DNA from: Bacteroidota bacterium
GTDB lineage: Bacteria > Bacteroidota > Bacteroidia > Chitinophagales > Chitinophagaceae
Direction: 5' to 3'
Length of the DNA: 64,000 bases
Assembly: GCA_018266775.1 (NCBI GenBank)
Contig: JAFDZS010000013.1
Span: forward strand, 107,902 to 171,901
Positions 16,022 to 25,591 of the stretch are shown piece after piece. Each line of letters starts with the position of its first letter. Within the stretch, counting starts at the first letter, position 1. Below the pieces are notes generated by a model that saw only the letters and a program-made list of their open reading frames with translations, was not told the DNA's origin and searched no databases. The position numbers and the translations under genes are program-made.

Positions 16022-17218
16022 ATGCTAACGATCAGTAAACGCGGCATACAGATGCCGGCCTCTCCCATTCGCAAACTGGTGCCTTTTGCCGAAGCGGCCA
16101 AGAAAAAAGGCACCAAAGTATACCACCTCAATATTGGCCAGCCGGATATTGAAACGCCCAAACAATGTTTGGATGCCGTGCGCCATGCCGATTTTAAAGT
16201 GCTTGAATACAGCCACAGTGCAGGCAATGAAAGCTACCGCAAAAAATTAGTGGAGTATTACAAAAAAGTAGGCATCGATGTAACACCAGAACAAATTATT
16301 ATTACCACGGGAGGAAGTGAAGCTATCATCTTCGGGTTTATGGCCTGTATGGATGCTGGTGATGAAGTGATCATTCCGGAACCCTTTTATGCCAACTATA
16401 ACGGCTTTGCAGTGGAAGCCGGTGTAATTGTAAAACCCATTACTTCCAGCATTGAAAATGGTTTTGCGTTACCGCCCATTGAAGAGTTTGAAAAAGCGAT
16501 TACGCCTAAAACCAAAGCCATTGTGATCTGCAACCCCAATAACCCAACAGGTTATTTATACAGTGCTGCAGAAATGGAAGTGCTGAAACAGATCATTCTC
16601 AAACACAGTTTATATTTATTTGCGGATGAGGCTTACCGTGAGTTTTGTTATGAGGGCACGCATACCAGTGCCATGCATTTAACTGGTGTGGATGATCATG
16701 TGGTTTTGATGGATACCATCAGCAAACGGTACAGCGCCTGCGGCGGTCGCATTGGCGCATTTGTTACAAAAAATAAAGAGCTGCTGAATGCCGCAATGAA
16801 ATTGGCACAGGCAAGATTAAGCCCACCTTCCTTTGCACAAATTCTCGGTGAAGCGGCAGTTGATCTTCCTGATAATTATTTTGATACCACTAAAGCAGAA
16901 TACAAATTGCGCCGCGATACAATTGTATCAAGACTCAATAAAATTCCGGGTGTATTTTGCCCCAACCCCGGTGGCGCTTTTTATGCCATGGCTAAACTGC
17001 CCATTGATGACAGTGATGCTTTTTGCCAATGGCTGCTGGAATCTTTTTCTTACAATAATCAAACGGTGATGCTGGCGCCTGCTACAGGCTTTTATGGTAC
17101 ACCAGGTTTAGGCAAACAGGAAGTGCGGCTGGCTTATGTACTCAACACTACTGCAATTAATGCGGCAATGGATTGTTTGGAAAAAGCGCTGGAAGAATAT
17201 CCCGGGAGAATTGCATAA
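16022..17218 (+). CDS. Class I/II pyridoxal-phosphate aminotransferase
   Basis: A 398-residue fold-type I aminotransferase of the aspartate aminotransferase superfamily. The PLP lysine is Lys235 in TISKRYSACGGRIGAF. Other motifs are LNIGQPDIETP (N-terminal substrate arm), TTGGSEAIIFGF, CNPNNPTGYLYS, FADEAYREF and PNPGGAFYAM. The substrate cannot be fixed; homologues act on aspartate, alanine or branched amino acids. The N-terminus MLTISKRGIQMPASPIRKLVPFAE is conserved in the family, so the ATG at 16022 is the likely start even though the promoter box is only 4 nt upstream. A long perfect hairpin ends the gene. Confidence 0.92.
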   Translation: MLTISKRGIQMPASPIRKLVPFAEAAKKKGTKVYHLNIGQPDIETPKQCLDAVRHADFKVLEYSHSAGNESYRKKLVEYYKKVGIDVTPEQIIITTGGSEAIIFGFMACMDAGDEVIIPEPFYANYNGFAVEAGVIVKPITSSIENGFALPPIEEFEKAITPKTKAIVICNPNNPTGYLYSAAEMEVLKQIILKHSLYLFADEAYREFCYEGTHTSAMHLTGVDDHVVLMDTISKRYSACGGRIGAFVTKNKELLNAAMKLAQARLSPPSFAQILGEAAVDLPDNYFDTTKAEYKLRRDTIVSRLNKIPGVFCPNPGGAFYAMAKLPIDDSDAFCQWLLESFSYNNQTVMLAPATGFYGTPGLGKQEVRLAYVLNTTAINAAMDCLEKALEEYPGRIA

Positions 17219-17232
17219 AATAATATCGCATT

Positions 17233-17275
17233 ATTATACAACAAAAGGGGCAATAAGCCCCTTTTGTTGTATAAT
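17233..17275. terminator. Bidirectional terminator between convergent genes
   Basis: A 19-bp perfect stem (17233-17251 with 17257-17275) encloses a 5-nt loop, with GGGGC at its top and A/T-rich lower parts. It serves the aminotransferase on the plus strand and the convergent SAM hydroxide adenosyltransferase gene. Confidence 0.88.
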
Positions 17276-17358
17276 CTGGTGGAAAAGATATTGACTCATT
17301 CCATCGCTGTAATTAATAATGCTGGCAGCAATGATTAGTAAAAGATACTTGTACAGAA

Positions 17359-18270
17359 TTATTTTTTTAAAGTCTTTACCGACACTTCCACACTCCATTC
17401 ACTTCCGCTGTACACTTTATGCGCCGCAGAAAAACTGCCCTGGTTTAATGCAAAAGACACCTGCAGCAAACTGTTTAAATACAGTAATGGTTTTCCCTTG
17501 GCTACGCTGCCAAAAGTTTCTTCGTAAGGCATATCGCCTTCGTATTTTTTTATTTTGTTTTGCCAGATGACTACGTGCATGTTATCGCCCGGCTGGGCAT
17601 TTAATTTTTTAAATAATGCTGATGGAATATTGGTCCAGATATTTCCATACTGAATATCCAGGATAGCAATGGCACCTTTGAGTATTTTACCATCGCAGGC
17701 CGCTTGCTGAAAAGGAACCGTTACCACTTCTTCGGGTAATGCTTTTCCCACCTGCTCAAAACTGATTGCACCCGATGCCAGCCTTGCTCCCGTATACGCA
17801 TACACGTCACGACCATGAAAAGTATATGATTGTTCAGAGCCTTTGCGGCGGTTCACCGCTTCATCAATTTCCCTTACCGCTTCAATACCTTCTGAGGCTG
17901 CAATTAAAGTAAGTGTTCCATTATCCGGCGTTACAATATAATGACCGGCTTTTGTTTTTAATACTACCGATTTACGATTGGTGCCCACACCGGGATCTAC
18001 AACAGAAACAAACACCGTTCCCTTTGGCCAGTAAGGAACTGTTTGCTCCAGCCGGTATGCAGCTTCCCATACGTTGTATGCAGGAATTTCATGGGTAATA
18101 TCGAATAGTTTCAAACTGCTGTCCACTCCCATGCTTACTCCTTTCATGGCAGATACTGCACCATCTTTCAAACCAAAATCGGATTGAAAGACTACGATTT
18201 TGTTCTGGGCAGATGCCATGCATGTGATCAATAAAGTATTTACCAGCAAACACCATAATTTATATTTCAT
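17359..18270 (-). CDS. Exported SAM hydroxide adenosyltransferase-like protein (DUF62)
   Basis: A 303-residue protein of the S-adenosylmethionine hydroxide adenosyltransferase family, which splits SAM into adenosine and methionine and is related to SAM-dependent halogenases. Motifs seen are VVFQSDFGLKDGAVSAMKGV, FDITHEIPAYNV, VFVSVVDPGVGTNRKSV, PDNGTLT and FHGRDVYAYTGARLA. Starting at the ATG at 18270, the protein has a signal peptide (MKYKLWCLLVNTLLITCMASAQ), so it would be exported, unlike cytoplasmic family members. An upstream in-frame ATG (18321) falls inside the palindrome at 18291-18322 and is disfavoured. Confidence 0.88.
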   Translation of the reverse strand: MKYKLWCLLVNTLLITCMASAQNKIVVFQSDFGLKDGAVSAMKGVSMGVDSSLKLFDITHEIPAYNVWEAAYRLEQTVPYWPKGTVFVSVVDPGVGTNRKSVVLKTKAGHYIVTPDNGTLTLIAASEGIEAVREIDEAVNRRKGSEQSYTFHGRDVYAYTGARLASGAISFEQVGKALPEEVVTVPFQQAACDGKILKGAIAILDIQYGNIWTNIPSALFKKLNAQPGDNMHVVIWQNKIKKYEGDMPYEETFGSVAKGKPLLYLNSLLQVSFALNQGSFSAAHKVYSGSEWSVEVSVKTLKK

Positions 18271-18290
18271 GTCAAAATATTTTAAAAAGG

Positions 18291-18322
18291 TGAAGACATC
18301 TTTCATGAAAGATGTCTTCACT
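18291..18322 (-). terminator. Perfect 32-nt palindrome, terminator of the TonB receptor gene
   Basis: The arm GTGAAGACATCTTTC pairs perfectly with GAAAGATGTCTTCAC. On the minus strand a TTTTT run follows two bases later, so it can terminate the receptor gene that ends at 18347. Confidence 0.8.
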
Positions 18323-18346
18323 GTGCGTTATTATTTTGAATTGATT

Positions 18347-21145
18347 TTAAAAATTCAAAACCAACTTAGCAAATATCTTCCTTCCGTTGAAGCCCATCTG
18401 AACACTATCCCATGGGCCACCGCTTTCATTATCTCCTGCCCATCCTTTCGCCAATGGATTTACACCAAGGTTGGGGTGTACATTCAGCAGGTTATCGGCA
18501 CCAATAAAAATGGAGGCCTGGTTGCAGAATTTATATGAAGCGAAAACATCAGTTACCAGTTTACCCTTATAATCGAATACTTCCGGCACATAAGTACCAT
18601 TGGCATCTGATGGAACTTGCGGATTGATACCTGCATTGTATGGATTGTCAGGAGTCATATCTCCAAAGCCTAATAGTTTTACATCTCCATAATAAGTAAG
18701 GTGTGTTCCAAATCCAAATTTATGCAGGTCATATTCCAGGTTCAGGTTAAATTTTTCTTTAGGCGCTGAAGCTTTTAGGAATGCAATTTCCCTGTCGCTG
18801 TAGAAAGTATTTTTGTTCAGTGTAGTTGTACTTAATGCAGCCGGTACATTGATCTTATCCAGCTTAATATTCTGGAAATTCCCTGCTAAAATGGCTTTGA
18901 ATGCGTGGCCATTCCATTTTTTGGTATAGTCTGCCACTACATCCAAACCGGTGTTGGTGGTATTTACTGCATTGGTAAAGAATTGTGCAGTTGCCACACC
19001 CAATGAAGCTAATTGGTCATTAAATGTTTGTGGTAAACTGGGATCGCCCTGGCTGAACAAACCGGATAACACCACGCGGTCTTTAACTTTTACCATATAA
19101 CCATCCAGGGTTATGGTAAAGCCGGGCATTACTTTCCACGCAAAACCTGCACTGGCATTTAAAGACGTTTCCTGTTTCAGTTCGGGAATGCCCACAGCTT
19201 TGGCAATAGGGTCAGTATTGCGGATAATGCGTGACTGCACCAACTGGCCATTACTGAAAGAAGTTAATGTATTGCTGAAATAAATTTGCGCCAGCGATGG
19301 TGCCCTGAAGCCTGTACTTACAGAACCACGCAGGTTAAAATTATCTGCCGCTTTGTAACGGGTGGCAAATTTGAACGTTGCCACAGAGCCAAAGTCAGAA
19401 TACGTTTCCAGCCTTGTAGCACCATCCACCAACCATTTATCGGTCACATTCAGTTCAGCATCGCCATAGGCACTGAAGCTGTAGCGTGTAGCCGTAACTG
19501 TATCCAATGGACTGAAACCGGGGAAACCCTGTGAACCGGGTGCCAGGTCGTAGTTGTTGGCATATCCTGCATACGAAGCTTCTTCTCCTTTATTAATGGT
19601 ATATTTTTCGTTGCGGTACTCTGCACCATAACCAATATTTAAACCATGCAGTACTGATGCAAATGGTTTACTGAAATCGAGATTGATGGTTGCCTGCCTG
19701 AACCTGAAACCACCATCATCAAAATAAGTTTTAGTAGTATTGCCCAGCAGTGAAGCATTAAAAGTTTTATCGCCGAAATACTGGAAGTTATTTTTACCAT
19801 CAGTAAAACTCAAATCCCAGTTCCAGTTTCTTACGCTTTTACCACGGAAGCCAAACGCAATGGATGCATCATTGATGTTGGTTCCGATATGCGGATTATA
19901 ATATGTTTCCCCATCGTTGGAAATACGCATAATTTCCGGAACATAAATGGGCGAACCGCTCGCAGTTGTAGGAAAACGTTTGGGTTTGGCGCTCAGGTTT
20001 CTCGTATATGCATAAGCGTCAGATGCTTTGGAATTTACACCTCCGAAAGAATAGAAGGTGGTATGCGTGCCTTTAATGGGCAATTCCATATTATACATAC
20101 TTCCATAAGTGTTTACGGAGCCGTCGCCGAATGCACGGCGCCCACTATTGATATAGGGCAATGCATTTTTATCCGTTTGCCAGTTGGTGGTATCTACCTC
20201 GCGGTAGGTTTTACCCTGGCGCAGGTAATCGAAAGACATGTTGATGAAACCTCCGCTTTTACCGAGTGTAAAACCGTTATTCACGGATAAAGTATATGTT
20301 CCTCCATCTATTTTATTGCCGGAATAATATTGATTGCCCGCATTGAATTTTGATGCATTGAATTTGTTATCATAATAGCCAGCCCAGCCCGTGCTGATCG
20401 TCCAGTGGTTGACATCTTTTTTCAGGATAATATTCATTACACCCGCCATTGCATCACTACCGTATTGTGCAGATGCACCATCACGAAGAATTTCAATCCT
20501 GTCCACTATACTTTCAGGAAAAGCATTCATGTCTGTTCCTGATGCGCCTCTTCCTCTTGTACCAAACAAGGCTACAAAAGCGGTGGCATGCCTGCGTTTA
20601 CCATTGATGAGCACCAATGTTTGATCGGGGCCAAGGCCACGCAAAGTTCCCAGGTCAATATGGTCGGCACCATCGGCACCACTTTGTTTATTATAATTGA
20701 AAGACGGCGCCGTCATATTCAATATAGAAGTGAGATCCATTTTTGCAGTGGGCTCCCCCACCTGGTTGATTTTGATCACATCTACCGGAACAGCGGTTTC
20801 TGTTTTGGCCCTTGCGGCACCACGGGTTCCAATTACCACCACATCACCCAGTTCCAGCGATGCCATTTCTAACTGTACCGTGTATTCAGTGGCGCCGTTC
20901 AATTTCAGCATGTTGGGTTTGTACCCCACGCAGGTAATGTCCAGCACATCCCCGGCTTTTGCCTGTATGGTGAATACCCCATCGTTATTGGTTGATGCAC
21001 CTTTACTGGTGGAGCGTATCACTACCGATGCGCTGGTAACAGGTTCGCCGGTTTTTGAATCTTTTACTTTAATGGTTACCGTTTGCTGCGCAAACAAAAG
21101 ATAACTGGTGAAGAGTAATGTCAGTGACAAAAGCAATTTTCTCAT
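18347..21145 (-). CDS. TonB-dependent receptor with carboxypeptidase-like N-terminal domain
   Basis: A 932-residue outer-membrane transporter. Residues 1-20 are a signal peptide ending in FAQ. Residues 21-95 are a carboxypeptidase regulatory-like domain (VTIKVKDSKTGEPVTSASVVIRS). The plug follows (MDLTSILNMTAPSFNYNKQSGADGADHIDLGTLRG, then VLINGKRRHA and DRIEILRDGASAQYGSDAMAGVMNIILKK). The remainder is the 22-strand barrel, ending in a terminal aromatic (KLVLNF). There is no SusD gene next to it, so it is more likely a receptor for a small ligand such as a siderophore, vitamin or peptide than a polysaccharide-uptake SusC. No Fur-like site was recognised. Confidence 0.94.
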   Translation of the reverse strand: MRKLLLSLTLLFTSYLLFAQQTVTIKVKDSKTGEPVTSASVVIRSTSKGASTNNDGVFTIQAKAGDVLDITCVGYKPNMLKLNGATEYTVQLEMASLELGDVVVIGTRGAARAKTETAVPVDVIKINQVGEPTAKMDLTSILNMTAPSFNYNKQSGADGADHIDLGTLRGLGPDQTLVLINGKRRHATAFVALFGTRGRGASGTDMNAFPESIVDRIEILRDGASAQYGSDAMAGVMNIILKKDVNHWTISTGWAGYYDNKFNASKFNAGNQYYSGNKIDGGTYTLSVNNGFTLGKSGGFINMSFDYLRQGKTYREVDTTNWQTDKNALPYINSGRRAFGDGSVNTYGSMYNMELPIKGTHTTFYSFGGVNSKASDAYAYTRNLSAKPKRFPTTASGSPIYVPEIMRISNDGETYYNPHIGTNINDASIAFGFRGKSVRNWNWDLSFTDGKNNFQYFGDKTFNASLLGNTTKTYFDDGGFRFRQATINLDFSKPFASVLHGLNIGYGAEYRNEKYTINKGEEASYAGYANNYDLAPGSQGFPGFSPLDTVTATRYSFSAYGDAELNVTDKWLVDGATRLETYSDFGSVATFKFATRYKAADNFNLRGSVSTGFRAPSLAQIYFSNTLTSFSNGQLVQSRIIRNTDPIAKAVGIPELKQETSLNASAGFAWKVMPGFTITLDGYMVKVKDRVVLSGLFSQGDPSLPQTFNDQLASLGVATAQFFTNAVNTTNTGLDVVADYTKKWNGHAFKAILAGNFQNIKLDKINVPAALSTTTLNKNTFYSDREIAFLKASAPKEKFNLNLEYDLHKFGFGTHLTYYGDVKLLGFGDMTPDNPYNAGINPQVPSDANGTYVPEVFDYKGKLVTDVFASYKFCNQASIFIGADNLLNVHPNLGVNPLAKGWAGDNESGGPWDSVQMGFNGRKIFAKLVLNF

Positions 21146-21253
21146 AATTGTATTGTTTTGATTTAAAAGGGAGCAAGCGGGCGTAAAACTAATAAAATAA
21201 TTTGAGGCTCAAAAACAAGTAACCCTGTTGCGGAACAAATAACATTTGAATGA

Positions 21254-21280
21254 CAAAAAAGCCGCCCCTGCAAGGGCGGC
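21254..21280 (-). terminator. Intrinsic terminator of secA
   Basis: GCCGCCC pairs with GGGCGGC at 21261-21280 and on the minus strand is followed by six Ts, 24 bp after the secA stop. Confidence 0.92.
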
Positions 21281-21303
21281 TCTCCGTTAATGTTATCCTG
21301 CTG

Positions 21304-24300
21304 TCAGGCATCTTTACCGTGACAGTTTTTATATTTTTTTCCACTGCCGCATGGACAGGGTTCGTTGCGACCCGGCAGTTTTTCCACTTTTACCGGCGCC
21401 TGCTTCACCCCTTCTGAAGGATCGTAGTAATCCCTTTCGTTGGCAGCATAGTCGGAACCTGATGCATCAATCTCAGCTTTGTTTACCCGCATTTTACTCA
21501 GGTCCGTTTTTTGTTCACGGCCTTCACGCAGGTTTGCCGGTTGTTGTTGCTCCATCGGTATTCCGCAATGGCATAAGAAGCTTACGATATTTTTATTCAC
21601 CTCATCGTCCATTTGCTTAAAGGCGTTGAAGGCTTCTATTTTATAAATCACCAGCGGATCCTTTTGTTCATACCCTGCAGTTTGTACGCTGTGGCGCAAA
21701 TCGTCCATTGCACGCAGGTGTTCTTTCCAGGCATCATCAATTAATGCCAGCGTAATTCCCCGTTCCAGCGCATTGCTTAATTCCCTTCCTTCTGTTGCCA
21801 GGTATTTATCTAAGTTAGCCAATGCCTGCAATCCTTTTTTACCATCGGTAAAGGGTACTGCAACATTTTCTATATGGCTGCCCTGCTCTTTACGGATGTT
21901 TTTGATCACCGGCATTGTTTGCTCGATCATTGCATCCGTTTTGCGACGGTATTGTGTAACGGCTTCAGTATATAAACGGTCAGACAGTTGATTGACATCT
22001 CCCTTAAACAACTCTTCATCAGTTATGGAAGTATCAATACCAAAGTTTACAATCACTGTCAGTTTAAATCCGTCATGATCATTCCCTTCTTTAAAGGAAT
22101 TGATCAAACCATTGGCAACAGAATAGAACGCATTATCTAAGTCAAGTGCCAAACGTTCTCCAAACAATGCGTGGTTACGTTTTCCATATACCACGTTACG
22201 CTGCTTGTTCATTACGTCATCATATTCCAGCAAACGCTTACGGATACCGAAGTTATTTTCTTCCACTTTCTTCTGCGCCCGTTCAATAGATTTGGAGATC
22301 ATGGAGTGCTGTATCACTTCTCCTTCTTTATAACCCATGCGGTCCATCAACCCGGCAATACGTTCACTACCGAACATACGCATCAGGTCATCTTCCAGGC
22401 TCACAAAAAACTGGCTGCTTCCGGGGTCGCCCTGGCGACCGGCACGGCCACGCAATTGCCTGTCTACACGCCGGCTTTCATGGCGCTCTGTACCCAATAT
22501 GGCTAACCCTCCCGCTTCTTTTACACCGGGTCCCAGTTTAATATCCGTACCACGGCCAGCCATATTCGTTGCAATGGTTACTGCACCGGCCAGGCCTGCT
22601 TCAGCTACCACCTGTGCTTCCTTAGCATGCTGTTTGGCATTAAGTACGTTATGTGGAATATTTTTTTGTTTCAGCATCCTGGATAACAATTCACTCACCT
22701 CCACCGATGTAGTACCCACCAGCGACGGCCTTCCTGCAGTACGCAGTTCTTCAATATTATCAATTACAGCTTTATATTTTTCACGCTTGGTTTTGTACAC
22801 CAGGTCCTGTTCATCTTTACGAATTACTTTTACGTTGGTGGGAATATTCACCACATCTAATTTGTAAATGCTCCAGAACTCTGCTGCTTCTGTTTCGGCA
22901 GTACCCGTCATACCGCACAACTTGTGGTACATACGGAAATAGTTTTGCAGCGTTACAGTGGCATAAGTTTGCGTGGTGGCTTCAATCTTCACATTCTCCT
23001 TTGCCTCTAAAGCCTGGTGCAAACCATCTGAATAACGGCGGCCTTCCATGATACGACCGGTTTGTTCATCCACAATTTTTACAGCATCGTCGATAATTAC
23101 ATATTCCACGTCTTTATCAAACAATGTATATGCTTTCAGCAATTGCTGTACGGTATGTATCCTGTCTACTTTAAGTGAATACTCGTTCAGTAAGGATTCT
23201 TTGATATGCAGTTTCTCTTCTGCATCAATATCTGATTTTTCAATTTCCGCAAGGCGGATGGAAATATCAGGAATGATAAAAAAGTTAGGGTCTTCCCCTG
23301 CCCTTGTGATCAACTGGATACCTTTATCGGTAAGGTCTACCTGGTTATTTTTTTCATCGATGGTGAAATATAATTCAGCATCTACTTTATGCATTTCTTT
23401 TTGCTGATCGGCGAGGTAATGGTTTTCGCTTTTTTGGAGTTTTACCCTGTTGCCTGGTTCACTCAGGAATTTGATCAATGCACTTGTCTTGGGCAAACCA
23501 CGGTGGGCACGCATTAATGCAAGTCCGCCATCTTTGGGATCATCGTTTCCTTCTGCAATTTTTTTCTTGGCTTCTATTAAGAATTGGTTTACCGCTTTAC
23601 GCTGTGCATCCACCAGTTTTTCAATTCTCGGTTTCAGGTCAAAAAATTGCTGTGTGTTATCGCTGTGTCCCACCGGTCCGCTGATGATTAAAGGTGTACG
23701 GGCATCATCAATCAATACACTATCCACCTCATCCACCATAGCAAAATGATGTTTGCGCTGTACCATTTCATCGGGTGAGTGCACCATGTTATCCCTCAGG
23801 TAATCGAAGCCAAATTCGTTATTGGTACCGTAAGTAATATCAGCATTGTAAGCATTGCGGCGGGCATCGGTATTGGGTTCATGTTTGTCTATACAATCCA
23901 CTCTTAAGCCCAGCCATTCAAAAATGGGCCCGTTCCATTCACTATCCCTTTTAGCCAGGTAATCGTTCACGGTTACAATGTGCACGCCTTCACCAGCCAA
24001 TGCGTTCAGGTAAGCGGGTAAAGTACTCACCAGCGTTTTACCTTCACCGGTTGCCATTTCGGCAATTTTACCGGAGTGCAGTACGGTACCACCAATGAGC
24101 TGTACGTCGTAATGCACCATGTTCCAGGTTACGGTGCCGCCAGCAGCAGTCCAGGTATTTTTATAAATGGATTTATCCCCGTCAATAGTAATGTGGTCTT
24201 TTTTTACAGCCAGGTCTCGGTCCAGGTCGGTAGCTGTGCTTATCAGTGTTTCATTATCCCTGAAGCGGCGGCCGGTTTCTTTCACCACGGCAAATGCTTC

Positions 24301-24630
24301 GGGTAAAATCTCTTCCAGTATTTCTTCAATCTGGGTGTCTCTTTTCTTTTTCAGTTCATCAATTTCTTTATAGATCACATCACGCTGGCTGATCTCTGAA
24401 ACAGGAAGCGCTTCAGCAGCTTCTTTTTTTGCTGTAATGTTTTGATCAATTGCTGTAAGATGTGCAGCAATACGTTGTTTGAACTCAGCAGTTTTATTCC
24501 GCAGTTCATCGTTCGATAACGATTGATATTGGGTAAAGTATTGGTTGATTTTTTCTACCTGCGGTGATATCTTCTTAACATCCTTCTCACTTTTACTGCC
24601 GCCAAATAGTTTAGAAATAATGCCTAACAT
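21304..24630 (-). CDS. secA: Preprotein translocase ATPase SecA
   Basis: A 1108-residue motor protein that drives preproteins through SecYEG. The N-terminal ATPase core has MATGEGKTLVSTLPAYLNAL (Walker A), VDEVDSVLIDDARTPLIISG (Walker B/DEAD) and, after the preprotein cross-linking region, MAGRGTDIKLGPGV and GRAGRQGDPGSSQF (motif VI). The C-terminal zinc-binding SEC-C motif PCPCGSGKKYKNCHG is intact. The protein is about 200 residues longer than E. coli SecA, with extra sequence around residues 330-400; this length is usual for Bacteroidota. It is a single-gene unit with a leader of roughly 110 nt. Confidence 0.98.
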   Translation of the reverse strand: MLGIISKLFGGSKSEKDVKKISPQVEKINQYFTQYQSLSNDELRNKTAEFKQRIAAHLTAIDQNITAKKEAAEALPVSEISQRDVIYKEIDELKKKRDTQIEEILEEILPEAFAVVKETGRRFRDNETLISTATDLDRDLAVKKDHITIDGDKSIYKNTWTAAGGTVTWNMVHYDVQLIGGTVLHSGKIAEMATGEGKTLVSTLPAYLNALAGEGVHIVTVNDYLAKRDSEWNGPIFEWLGLRVDCIDKHEPNTDARRNAYNADITYGTNNEFGFDYLRDNMVHSPDEMVQRKHHFAMVDEVDSVLIDDARTPLIISGPVGHSDNTQQFFDLKPRIEKLVDAQRKAVNQFLIEAKKKIAEGNDDPKDGGLALMRAHRGLPKTSALIKFLSEPGNRVKLQKSENHYLADQQKEMHKVDAELYFTIDEKNNQVDLTDKGIQLITRAGEDPNFFIIPDISIRLAEIEKSDIDAEEKLHIKESLLNEYSLKVDRIHTVQQLLKAYTLFDKDVEYVIIDDAVKIVDEQTGRIMEGRRYSDGLHQALEAKENVKIEATTQTYATVTLQNYFRMYHKLCGMTGTAETEAAEFWSIYKLDVVNIPTNVKVIRKDEQDLVYKTKREKYKAVIDNIEELRTAGRPSLVGTTSVEVSELLSRMLKQKNIPHNVLNAKQHAKEAQVVAEAGLAGAVTIATNMAGRGTDIKLGPGVKEAGGLAILGTERHESRRVDRQLRGRAGRQGDPGSSQFFVSLEDDLMRMFGSERIAGLMDRMGYKEGEVIQHSMISKSIERAQKKVEENNFGIRKRLLEYDDVMNKQRNVVYGKRNHALFGERLALDLDNAFYSVANGLINSFKEGNDHDGFKLTVIVNFGIDTSITDEELFKGDVNQLSDRLYTEAVTQYRRKTDAMIEQTMPVIKNIRKEQGSHIENVAVPFTDGKKGLQALANLDKYLATEGRELSNALERGITLALIDDAWKEHLRAMDDLRHSVQTAGYEQKDPLVIYKIEAFNAFKQMDDEVNKNIVSFLCHCGIPMEQQQPANLREGREQKTDLSKMRVNKAEIDASGSDYAANERDYYDPSEGVKQAPVKVEKLPGRNEPCPCGSGKKYKNCHGKDA

Positions 24631-24757
24631 AAAGTTCAGTGTTGTTGGGTATTGTGTAAATAGTTTATTATAAAGATTATTGTGTTGTCAAATATGGTGC
24701 TGAAAACGGTTTAAAGCCAAATTGACAGCAAAGCACCCTTTCGGGGTGGCAAAGGTA
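24631..24757 (-). promoter_or_regulatory. secA promoter and long 5' leader with a hairpin
   Basis: The minus strand carries an exact -7 box TACCTTTG at 24750-24757, leaving a leader of roughly 110 nt before the ATG at 24630. At its very start the leader holds a short hairpin (CACCC / GGGTG around a GAAA-type loop, 24734-24748). The rest is A/T-rich without a Shine-Dalgarno sequence or an obvious leader peptide. Confidence 0.55.
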
Positions 24758-24883
24758 ACAAATAGTTGGGGTTTGGGTATATAAGTTTACCGTTAACCAG
24801 GTGAAAAATCCCTGTGGTTACCGGTTTATGAGTTTATTAACGAACCTTTGCGGGTTGCTGCGTATTATATAAAAAAATCAGCA

Positions 24884-25591
24884 ATGAAACTTTCAGTAAA
24901 AACTTTCGTTGGCCTCAGTACCGCTGCCATTATTTTAGCAGCCTGTGCCAGTAATGAAATTGGCGACAGCAAAGATGTTGCGCAGGATAAAATTTACCAG
25001 GGTTACGACATCAGTTATTCCGAAGGCGATGCACAGGCCGAAGTGTTTTGCCAGTTCAGGTTTGCCGGTAAAAATGGCACTACCCTGGTATTAAACAGTC
25101 CCAGCCAGGTACAGTTAGACGGAGAAAAAATTACAGTGGACAGCAGTGGCAGCAGTGGCGCTTTTTACAGAACCTATAAAACGGCCAACGCTTTTTACGG
25201 CACCCACCATCTTTCATTTTTTACGACAGATAATAAAAAACTGGACAACAGTTTCAGCTTCGGCAGTTTTAAACTGGCAGCAGTGCCACCCGCTGTATCT
25301 AAAAAACAAAACCTGGTGCTGCATTTTGACGGCGCCCCATTACAGGCCGGCGATTATATAGAAATCAGCACCAGTGGTACCGACAGCAGTTTTACCGTAA
25401 CATCCGGCAGTGATGACAAGCTGAATACAGTTACTATTCCTGCAAAAGAATTGAAAAGGCAAAAAGGAAATGAGCTTACACTGGACGCAACAGTTTATCA
25501 AACTATACCGCTTAAAGAAAGCACTGCAGAGGGCGGCCGCATCAGCATCACTTACCAATTAAAACCATTTAAAGTTATACTGGCCCGCTGA
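24884..25591 (+). CDS. Hypothetical lipoprotein
   Basis: A 235-residue lipoprotein: signal peptide MKLSVKTFVGLSTAAIILAAC with the lipobox LAAC (Cys at about residue 21). The mature protein is beta-rich (YDISYSEGDAQAEVFCQFRFAGKNGTTLVLNSPSQVQLDGE) and suggests one or two immunoglobulin-like domains; no catalytic motif is seen. The frame is open upstream to 24848, but the ATG at 24884 gives a canonical lipoprotein signal. It is divergent from secA, and its 3' end overlaps the convergent MFS gene by 17 bp. Confidence 0.82.
   Translation: MKLSVKTFVGLSTAAIILAACASNEIGDSKDVAQDKIYQGYDISYSEGDAQAEVFCQFRFAGKNGTTLVLNSPSQVQLDGEKITVDSSGSSGAFYRTYKTANAFYGTHHLSFFTTDNKKLDNSFSFGSFKLAAVPPAVSKKQNLVLHFDGAPLQAGDYIEISTSGTDSSFTVTSGSDDKLNTVTIPAKELKRQKGNELTLDATVYQTIPLKESTAEGGRISITYQLKPFKVILAR

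Noticed and set aside
22337..22867. A 176-codon frame antisense to secA
   Set aside because: It lies wholly inside secA on the opposite strand and is low-complexity (Ser/Arg/Pro-rich), a typical shadow of a strongly coding strand.
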